DNA from: Phycisphaeraceae bacterium
GTDB lineage: Bacteria; Planctomycetota; Phycisphaerae; Phycisphaerales; Phycisphaeraceae
Assembly: GCA_029260695.1 (NCBI GenBank)
Contig: JAJDCT010000398.1
Location: 1-5,303 of the forward strand
Reading direction: 5' to 3'
Length of the DNA: 5,303 bases
The notes under the pieces are model-generated. The model had not been told where the DNA came from, ran no database searches, and saw nothing but the letters and a program-made list of their open reading frames with translations. A program made the position numbers and the translations under genes. The number at the start of each line of letters is the position of its first letter. The stretch's first letter is position 1. Positions 1-4,999 of this stretch are shown piece after piece.

Positions 1-539
1 GCGTCGTCGGAGAGGGTGATACGTGCGATTTCGAAAGTGCCAATATCCGAGGTGCTTAAGTTAGACCAGGCGATACTGATTTGACTCGCGTCGAAACGCA
101 AGAGCGTGCTGCTGAGGTCTGTTGGGGCGCCATCGATAATAGGATTGCTTGTGCTGCCGCCGAGTGAGGTATCGAATTCCAGGGAAGGGAAGCTGGAGAA
201 CAGGGCGGGATTCGGCGCGGTATCTCCGCCAAGGAGGTCCTGGTAGATGGACCCCTGTGTCAGATTCAGGGTTAATGAGGCGTCTTGCCAGTCGGTTGTG
301 CTGGTTATCTGGATATCTGAGGTTGTGTATCCGGTTAGAGCGGCAGAGTTGTTGACGTTAACGAATTGGGAACTGATCGATCCGGTGAGAAGCAGCCGGT
401 GCTCGAGTTCCTCGATTGTCGGGAGGCCGGTGGCCTCGGCCCTCCGTGCCTGAGTTGCTTGTGAGTAAGATCCCTTCGGGTCTTGGCTGCCCAGACGGCC
501 ACGGATCAACCTGGAAATCCATTTGGCGGCGTGACTCAC
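1..539 (-). CDS. LEPR-XLL family protein, N-terminal part (gene A; 3' end beyond the window)
   Basis: The reading frame stays open to the left edge and gives about 179 residues. After a basic leader (KWISRLIRGRLG near residues 6-17) it shows LEHRLLLTG at residues 45-53, a variant of the LEPR-XLL motif. The N-terminal domain shared with its neighbours follows: SSQFVNVNNSAALTGY, LTQGSIYQD, FPSLEFDTSLGG, and SDIGTFEIARITLSDDA at the window edge. By analogy with the two complete neighbours, a repeat array should follow outside the window. I chose GTG at 537-539. It places the motif at residue 45, close to residue 42 in both neighbours, it aligns the leader (KWISR against KWLSR and CISR), and AAAGGG lies 6 nt upstream. 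The in-frame ATG at 582-584 would add 15 residues and has no clear ribosome binding site. The frame is closed upstream by TAA at 615-617. Probably exported; function unknown. Confidence 0.85.
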   Translation of the reverse strand, partial: MSHAAKWISRLIRGRLGSQDPKGSYSQATQARRAEATGLPTIEELEHRLLLTGSISSQFVNVNNSAALTGYTTSDIQITSTTDWQDASLTLNLTQGSIYQDLLGGDTAPNPALFSSFPSLEFDTSLGGSTSNPIIDGAPTDLSSTLLRFDASQISIAWSNLSTSDIGTFEIARITLSDD

Positions 540-545
540 AGCAAA

Positions 546-551
546 CCCTTT
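546..551 (-). promoter_or_regulatory. Weak ribosome binding site of gene A
   Basis: AAAGGG lies 6 nt before the GTG at 539. It is only a partial Shine-Dalgarno match, but together with the alignment of the leader to the two paralogues it favours this GTG over the upstream ATG at 584. Confidence 0.45.
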
Positions 552-735
552 CGGTGACAACGAATCCTTGAGAACAACCCACATGGATATCACAGCCCGG
601 GGTTGGTTGGCTGGTTACTACCCTCTGAGCTATTTATCGGTATGGGGTAGCCCCGGCCTGATTATTTTTTCTCATACTCGCATAAGATGGTCAGGGGGTG
701 GTGGAATGTTGACAAGGGGCGGGCGGCCAGGTTTT

Positions 736-2226
736 TTACAAGCCAAACAGCGATCCGGCAGGCTGCCAGTCCTGGTCGGTCTGATCGACGACCTGGTAGC
801 CGTATGAGCCAAGCGTGGTGGATCCGTCCAGGGGCCAGGTGTCGTTGGCACCGGTTTGAGTGTTCCGCCAGAAGATATCGGTCAAGTCGCTTCTTGAGTA
901 GCTGCCGATACCCCCGATCTGCCAACCTTTGGGCATGACATGCTCGAGGGCGATGCTGCTGTCAAATGACGTGCGGTCCATTTTCCAAACCACATTGCGT
1001 TGGTCACGGGTGTTCTGCCAGATGATGTCGTCTTTGCCGTCATCCGTGAAGTCGGCCACGCCTGCCACTTGCCAATTCTGACTGTGTAGTGAAGCGATTT
1101 CGGTCTTGTTGTCGAGTGTAAGGCCGTCCATCTCCCAGATGCTGTTGCGGCCCCGGCGTGTGTTGCGCCAGAGGATGTCCTGCTTGCCGTCGCCGGTGAA
1201 GTCGCCAACGCCCACGATCCGCCAATCGGTGTTGCCGCGTTTGCGGATGAGATGGTTGGTGACGAATGTGGTGCCGTCCATCTCCCAGACAGCGTTTCGG
1301 CCATCGGCCGCGTTACGCCAGAGGATGTCGTTTTTGCCGTCACCGGTGAGGTCGCCTGTCCCCGCAAGTTTCCAGTCGGTATTGCGCAGCCGGCGGACCG
1401 CAATCGTTGTTTTGCCTTGCCCGCCCCGCTTAAGATCCCAGACGGCATTCTCTCCCGTGCGTTTGTTGTGCCAGAAGACGTCTGATATGCCATCGCCCGT
1501 AAAGTCTCCGTCGACCGCCTGGGGCTGTGTTGACGGGGGTAGGGTAGAGGTAAAAGTGCCGGCGGTAATCGTGCCTATATCATTATGTACCAGGTCCCTG
1601 TAGCTTCCTTTGAGCCTGATCGACCACACGCCCTCGGCGTCGTCGGACAGAGTGATGCGTGCGATGCCCTCGATCCCACTGGCCTTAAGTGACTGGTGGT
1701 GTGTAGCGATATCAATCTCGGTGGTATCGAACCGATAGTAGGACGACCCCTTTTTGTATAGAGGGGAGCTGCTTTGGTATCCACTATCGTAGCCACCCCC
1801 CGGATCGAACCCCCTCGCGTCAGAGATGATGTTGGGGTACCCGTTGAGTGGGCCGACTCCTGTATCGAACGCCACCGTAGGATAGAGGTCAAGTTTTTGT
1901 GGATTAACCGAGCTCCGGTCCGACCCATTTGGGTCCTGATAGATCGTCCCCTGTGTTAAGGTCAACCTTAAGGATGCTTCGATATAAAAGCCGTCAGTTG
2001 TGGCGACGTAGTCAAACGTGTTGTACCCGGTGAGCTGTGCGGAGTTGTCTACGGAAACAAATTCGGCGCTCAGCGAGCCGGAAAGCAGCAGGCGTGGCTC
2101 GAGGGCTTCGAGCGTCGGGCGTTTCACTTCAGGGAGACGCGCGGTGGCTACCGGGCTTGTGTGTGGTGATTGGGATGGGCCCCCGAAGCAAGCGCGGGCC
2201 AGTCGGCTAATGCAGTTAGCTATCAC
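736..2226 (-). CDS. LEPR-XLL protein with five FG-GAP/VCBS-like repeats (gene B)
   Basis: Complete, 496 aa, GTG start, TAA stop. The GTG is supported by GGAGG five bases upstream. Residues 1-40 are a basic leader with no clear hydrophobic signal peptide. LEPRLLLSG is at 42-50. LEPR-XLL is a known N-terminal motif of large, presumably exported repeat proteins. Residues 54-224 form the family N-terminal domain (AEFVSVDNSAQLTGY, LTQGTIYQDP, ARITLSDDAEG, TITAGTF); its middle, about 130-185, is Gly/Ser/Tyr-rich and diverges from the paralogues. Five repeats of 50 residues follow: 236-290 (slightly long), 291-340, 341-390, 391-440 and 441-490. Repeats 1-4 carry the DxTxDGxxD calcium-type loop. Repeat 5 has lost it (SYSRSDLTD). 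The protein stops at GSLFGL, three residues short of the GLWEA/GLWEV ending of genes C and D. No C-terminal anchor or dockerin is visible. A calcium-binding extracellular beta-propeller-like protein is inferred; its ligand is unknown. Confidence 0.93.
   Translation of the reverse strand: MIANCISRLARACFGGPSQSPHTSPVATARLPEVKRPTLEALEPRLLLSGSLSAEFVSVDNSAQLTGYNTFDYVATTDGFYIEASLRLTLTQGTIYQDPNGSDRSSVNPQKLDLYPTVAFDTGVGPLNGYPNIISDARGFDPGGGYDSGYQSSSPLYKKGSSYYRFDTTEIDIATHHQSLKASGIEGIARITLSDDAEGVWSIRLKGSYRDLVHNDIGTITAGTFTSTLPPSTQPQAVDGDFTGDGISDVFWHNKRTGENAVWDLKRGGQGKTTIAVRRLRNTDWKLAGTGDLTGDGKNDILWRNAADGRNAVWEMDGTTFVTNHLIRKRGNTDWRIVGVGDFTGDGKQDILWRNTRRGRNSIWEMDGLTLDNKTEIASLHSQNWQVAGVADFTDDGKDDIIWQNTRDQRNVVWKMDRTSFDSSIALEHVMPKGWQIGGIGSYSRSDLTDIFWRNTQTGANDTWPLDGSTTLGSYGYQVVDQTDQDWQPAGSLFGL
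757..1521 (-). repeat. Five tandem ~150-bp units encoding FG-GAP/VCBS-like repeats of gene B
   Basis: In transcription order the units lie at 1357-1521, 1207-1356, 1057-1206, 907-1056 and 757-906. All but the first are exactly 150 bp. Each encodes a D-rich loop, then ILWRN or a variant (VFWHN, IIWQN, IFWRN), then a Trp followed by (DEKP)(ML)D in units 2-5, then a W..(AVG)G boundary. Unit 5 keeps IFWRN and TGAN but lacks the acidic loop. Confidence 0.9.
1555..2067 (-). other. Region encoding the family N-terminal domain in gene B
   Basis: Residues 54-224. It shares FVSVDN, LTG, LTQGTIYQDP, FDT, IARITLSDDA and ITAG.F with gene C, and the same blocks up to LSDDA with gene A. A predicted beta-rich extracellular domain is an inference from the alternating hydrophobic and Thr/Ser pattern. 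I do not recognise a named family. The stretch between FDTG (120-123) and FDTTE (166-170) is longer than in the paralogues and rich in Gly, Ser and Tyr. Confidence 0.7.
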
Positions 2227-2231
2227 AGAAT

Positions 2232-2236
2232 CCTCC
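2232..2236 (-). promoter_or_regulatory. Ribosome binding site of gene B
   Basis: GGAGG, within GGGAGGA, lies five bases before the GTG at 2226. The strong match decides the non-ATG start. Confidence 0.8.
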
Positions 2237-2291
2237 CGGCATCGTCACGGGGCATCCGCGCCAAGGCCCAATAACACGCCTGCCCTGCTGT

Positions 2292-2332
2292 TTGGGCGTG
2301 GTTCTGACTATGTGACTATCGGCTTGGGCGTG
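2292..2332. repeat. Nested short direct repeats upstream of gene B
   Basis: On the plus strand TTGGGCGTG occurs at 2292-2300 and again at 2324-2332. Between them CTGACTAT (2304-2311) is followed directly by GTGACTAT (2312-2319). The element lies about 65-105 bp upstream of the gene B start, where a repressor or activator site could sit. A regulatory role is inference only. Confidence 0.4.
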
Positions 2333-2382
2333 ATCGCCTGTAAGTACATCATCATAAGGATGACGATTAAAACCCGTGCCCA

Positions 2383-2422
2383 CCCTCATGGCCAATGCCC
2401 CGGCAAAGCCGAGGGCTGAGGG
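2383..2422 (-). other. Imperfect GC-rich hairpin in the leader region of gene B
   Basis: CCCTCA and TGAGGG form the outer 6 bp. GCCC/GGGC and CGGC/GCCG form an inner 8-bp stem with a three-base loop, one bulged base, and an eight-base bulge (2389-2396) on the other side. In the gene B direction a run of five T precedes the stem rather than following it, so this is not a classical terminator for gene C. It may be a structured 5' leader. Confidence 0.4.
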
Positions 2423-2494
2423 AAAAACTGTCGCCCATGAATCAAGCAGAATCCGTATTACATCTGCCAAAGACACGACCCATTTGTATGAGGG

Positions 2495-2535
2495 TCATGA
2501 CGGGCGGTAAATATGATAGATACCGCCCGTCATGA
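2495..2535 (-). terminator. Perfect 15-bp inverted repeat, probable transcription end of gene C
   Basis: TCATGACGGGCGGTA at 2495-2509 is the exact reverse complement of 2521-2535, with an 11-base AT-rich loop between them. It starts about 32 bases after the gene C stop, where an mRNA end is expected. The stem has a GC-rich core but no T run on the 3' side, so it could equally be a Rho-associated or mRNA-stabilising hairpin, or a protein-binding palindrome. Confidence 0.55.
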
Positions 2536-2567
2536 TGGGGCTGTTGTGCTACACGTGCCCACGGGTG

Positions 2568-4523
2568 TCATGCCTCCCAAAGCCCCAGCAACGGGCCTGC
2601 GGGCTGCCAGTCCTGGTCCGTTTGCGACTGGATGGCGGTGGCGTTCTGGAAGGCTGTGCCGTTCATCTGCCAGACGGTGTTGGCACCGGTGGTGGTGTTA
2701 CGCCAGAGGATGTCGGCCTTGCCGTCGTTGTTGTAATCGTTGATCGCAGCGATGTTCCAGTCGGTGTTTCTCACACGTCTGATGGCGGTGCTGCTTTGGA
2801 AGGCTGTTCCGTTCATGTGCCAGACGGTGTTTCTGCCGTTGCTGCTGTTGCGCCAGAGGATGTCGGCCTTGCCGTCGTTGTTGAAGTCGTCGACGCCGGC
2901 GGCTTGCCAGTCGGTGTTGCGTAGGCGTTTGAGGCCGATTTTTTGTTGGACGCCTGCGCCGTTCATCTGCCAGACGAAGTTGCGTCCGTTCTTGGAGTTG
3001 CGCCAGAGGACATCGGTCTTGCCGTCGCCTGTGAAGTCTCCGGTCCCGGCGACCTGCCATTTGAGATTAGTGAGGGTCAGGATATTGGATTGCCAGTTCC
3101 CCGCGCCGCTGAAGGCCGACGTAATCTTGTTTCGGCCATCGACGGTGTTGCGCCAGAAGATATCGGGGTTGCCATCCGCACTGAAGTCACCGACCCCGAC
3201 GGCCCGCCAATCGGTATCGGTGATAGCATCGGGGAGGTTGGTTGAGGCCTGGAAAGTGGTGCCGTCCATCTGCCAGAAGGAAGTCTGGCCTGTTGTATTG
3301 TTGCGCCAAAGGATATCGGTCTTGCCGTCACTGTTGAAGTCGTCGTCGACCTGTTGGGGGGGCAGTGGGGGCGCCAGGTTTGTGAAGTCGCCTGCGAAGA
3401 CGCCACCGGATTTGGACACGATCTCGCCGCCGGCGTTGTTGACGTGCAGTGACCACCTGCCGACCGCGTCGTCAGACAGTGTAAACCGCCCGATATTGAA
3501 GGTCCCGATATCGGAGCTGACGTGGTTCGTCCATGCGTAGTCGATCTCATGGGTTGTAAATAGTGGTGAATCGCCTCCGGCGGCGATGGCTGCTCCGCCA
3601 AACTGGACGACGGTGGCGTTTGCCCTGAGGTAGGTGTCGAACTCTAGTGCCGGGAACGAGCCGAACAGACTCGAATGCGACTCAGAGACACCGTCGAACG
3701 CCGTGCTGTTGGGGTCCTGATAGATCGATCCCTGGTAGATTTCGATCAGGAGGGAGGTTTTCTTCCAATCGGTAGCGGTGGTGACTTGCAGGTCGTGTGT
3801 GTTGAACCCGGTCAGGGCCGAGGAGTTGTCGACCGAGACGAAGTCGGCGGCTAACACCGGGGGGGGTGATGGTGCAGGGGGCGTAGCGGGCAAGAAAGCT
3901 CCGGCTGTGATCGAGCCTGATTCCGTCGTGGTGGTGCTTCCGGCAGCGGTTAACTTCATGGACCAGGTACCCACGGCGTCATCGGAAAGTGTGATCCGTG
4001 CGATATCAAAGGTGCCGATGTCATTGGTGACGTTGTTGTACCAGCTGATGTCGAGTTCGCTGGTGTCGAACTGTGGGGTGTCGCCGCCCACGTCACCCGC
4101 GGCTCCGGCGATCGAAGGTGAATTGACATCGCCGCCTATCGACGTATCAAACTCCGAGGAGGGGAACGCACCGAACCCTGCGGGGTTTGGCGGGCCAAGG
4201 GTCGAGCCGTTTAGGCCGAACCCCTCCGGCTCCTGATAGATCGTGCCCTGAGTTAATGTCAGCAACAAGACAGCGCCGGTCCAATCACTCGTGGTGGTAA
4301 CTTCGAGGTCGGAGGTGGTGAATCCGGTTAGTGCGGCGGTGTTATCGACAGAGACGAACTGCGAACTGATTGAGCCGGACATCAGCAGGCGTGGTTCAAG
4401 TGGTTGGAACGTAGGGCGATCATTGTCTGATGAGTGCCGGGAGGCCTTTGTGTTGGTTTGTGATAATGACCGCAATGCGCCACGGAAGCATGCTTGTGCC
4501 TGACGAGATAACCACTTACTCAA
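2568..4523 (-). CDS. LEPR-XLL protein with duplicated N-terminal domain and five FG-GAP/VCBS-like repeats (gene C)
   Basis: Complete, 651 aa, TTG start, TGA stop. The TTG is supported by AAGGAG six bases upstream. A leader (KWLSRQAQACFRG, residues 3-15) with no clear hydrophobic signal peptide precedes LEPRLLMSG at 42-50. The family N-terminal domain occurs twice, at about 54-210 and 226-380, joined by a Pro-rich linker (ATPPAPSPPP). Both copies show FVSVDN.(AS)ALTGF, QG(TS)IYQ, EFDT, DIGTF(DN)I and LSDDAVG.WS. Five repeats follow at 391-444, 445-494, 495-544, 545-594 and 595-644, all with the acidic loop Dx(N/S/T)xDGxxD. Repeat 2 has lost its VWQMNG segment (it reads KITSAFSGAGNW). The tail is DWQPAGPLLGLWEA. 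No membrane anchor, PEP-CTERM or dockerin is seen. A role as an extracellular calcium-dependent binding or structural protein is inferred from the repeat class; no catalytic motif is visible. Confidence 0.94.
   Translation of the reverse strand: MSKWLSRQAQACFRGALRSLSQTNTKASRHSSDNDRPTFQPLEPRLLMSGSISSQFVSVDNTAALTGFTTSDLEVTTTSDWTGAVLLLTLTQGTIYQEPEGFGLNGSTLGPPNPAGFGAFPSSEFDTSIGGDVNSPSIAGAAGDVGGDTPQFDTSELDISWYNNVTNDIGTFDIARITLSDDAVGTWSMKLTAAGSTTTTESGSITAGAFLPATPPAPSPPPVLAADFVSVDNSSALTGFNTHDLQVTTATDWKKTSLLIEIYQGSIYQDPNSTAFDGVSESHSSLFGSFPALEFDTYLRANATVVQFGGAAIAAGGDSPLFTTHEIDYAWTNHVSSDIGTFNIGRFTLSDDAVGRWSLHVNNAGGEIVSKSGGVFAGDFTNLAPPLPPQQVDDDFNSDGKTDILWRNNTTGQTSFWQMDGTTFQASTNLPDAITDTDWRAVGVGDFSADGNPDIFWRNTVDGRNKITSAFSGAGNWQSNILTLTNLKWQVAGTGDFTGDGKTDVLWRNSKNGRNFVWQMNGAGVQQKIGLKRLRNTDWQAAGVDDFNNDGKADILWRNSSNGRNTVWHMNGTAFQSSTAIRRVRNTDWNIAAINDYNNDGKADILWRNTTTGANTVWQMNGTAFQNATAIQSQTDQDWQPAGPLLGLWEA
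2592..3353 (-). repeat. Five tandem ~150-bp units encoding FG-GAP/VCBS-like repeats of gene C
   Basis: Units in transcription order are 3192-3353, 3042-3191, 2892-3041, 2742-2891 and 2592-2741. The last four are exactly 150 bp. DNA identity is high between units: 2701-2733 and 2851-2883 are identical over 33 bases at an offset of exactly 150. The shared block encodes the acidic loop plus DILWR. Confidence 0.92.
3384..3848 (-). repeat. Second copy of the N-terminal domain within gene C
   Basis: Residues 226-380 repeat the plan of residues 54-210: ADFVSVDNSSALTGF, QGSIYQDP, FPALEFDT, SDIGTFNIGRFTLSDDAVG and a closing FAGDF. Similarity is clear in protein but diffuse in DNA, so the duplication is not recent. 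Confidence 0.85.
3894..4364 (-). repeat. First copy of the N-terminal domain within gene C
   Basis: Residues 54-210, directly after the LEPR-XLL motif: SQFVSVDNTAALTGF, LTQGTIYQEP, FPSSEFDTSIGGD, NDIGTFDIARITLSDDAVG and ITAGAF. This copy resembles the single domain of gene A (SISSQFV start, DTS(IL)GG) and of gene B. I do not recognise a named family for it. Confidence 0.85.
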
Positions 4524-4999
4524 AACTAACTCCTTGTGACGTAGTTGCCTCCGCGATCATTGTCCGTCCTATAACACCACCCTGGGCAAGCCGGGATTTT
4601 ATTCGTCGAATGAGCCTATCGGCCTGGGGGAAGTGCCCTTGCAGGTATTAAGTAAAAAGCGACAAATATTGACTGTTTCATATGGGGGCTCTTCCGGTCA
4701 GTGAAACTAGGCACCTTATGGTGTGGGGATAGGCTCTTGGGCCTGCTATTCAGTGCATCTGCGGGGCTAGAGGAGATTCTTCGCCTGTTGTAAGGCGGGG
4801 TGTCAGGCCCATTGCGAGAACGCGCTGAGGCACGGCATCAATGAACCGTATGGATGCGGGATCTGGAGGTGATATGGGCGCACTATAAGTGAGGTCGGAC
4901 CCACGGGGGCCAGGATTCGTTGTCAAGGCTTAGGATTGGTCTTCGGGTCGAAGGCGATCCGGGTTTGAACGGCGTCCTGTTGCGGCGATCGGTTACCGA
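4524..4999. other. Intergenic region between genes C and D, mostly featureless
   Basis: This 476-bp gap contains the ribosome binding site of gene C and little else that I can name. No convincing coding frame, RNA gene or promoter was found. Two weak structures are visible: an 8-bp pairing TGGGCCTG/CAGGCCCA (4738-4745 with 4804-4811) enclosing a 5-bp hairpin at 4782-4797, and a short palindrome ATCGGTTACCGAT at 4988-5000 that overlaps the stop codon of gene D. The promoter of gene C presumably lies here, since the gap is long. Confidence 0.55.
4530..4535 (-). promoter_or_regulatory. Ribosome binding site of gene C
   Basis: AAGGAG lies six bases before the TTG at 4523. The strong match, and the placement of the LEPR motif at residue 42 exactly as in gene B, settle this rare start codon. 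Confidence 0.8.

Larger units (their letters stand above)
2227..2567. other. Intergenic region between genes B and C
   Basis: This 341-bp gap holds the ribosome binding site of gene B, nested direct repeats (2292-2332), an imperfect GC-rich hairpin (2383-2422) and a perfect inverted repeat just behind gene C (2495-2535). No convincing gene is seen. A minus-strand frame at 2216-2476 overlaps the start of gene B, has no ribosome binding site that I can support and resembles no family I know. No sigma-70-type promoter with acceptable spacing was found. Confidence 0.6.

Noticed and set aside
358..582. A minus-strand frame of 74 codons at the start of gene A
   Set aside because: It is in the wrong phase. 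The phase used for gene A carries the LEHRLLLTG motif and the paralogous domain.
618..650. CTACCC/GGGTAG pairing as a terminator behind gene B
   Set aside because: Only six base pairs with a loop of about 21 bases and no T run on the gene B strand, so it is not distinguishable from chance.
882..1493. A minus-strand frame of 203 codons in another phase inside gene B
   Set aside because: It overlaps gene B entirely, and its product is a low-complexity Ser/Thr/Pro-rich frame-shifted reading of the repeats.
1106..1603. A plus-strand frame of 165 codons opposite gene B
   Set aside because: Same cause: an antisense shadow of the repeat-coding DNA, with no recognisable domain.
2216..2476. A minus-strand frame of 86 codons covering most of the gap before gene B
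   Set aside because: It overlaps the ribosome binding site and start of gene B, has no supported start signal and no recognisable motif.
2592..3353. Regular repeats as a possible CRISPR array
   Set aside because: The unit is 150 bp, coding throughout, and aligns as a protein repeat; there is no short repeat with unique spacers.
2740..3540. A long plus-strand open frame (266 codons) antisense to gene C
   Set aside because: It lies wholly opposite the repeat array and its own repetitive product simply mirrors the 150-bp periodicity. The minus-strand frame has the motifs, the ribosome binding site and the paralogues.
4921..4926. TTGACA on the minus strand as a -35 box for gene C
   Set aside because: The nearest TATAGT-like hexamer is 33 bases away, far from the usual 16-18, and the site is about 400 bp from the start codon.
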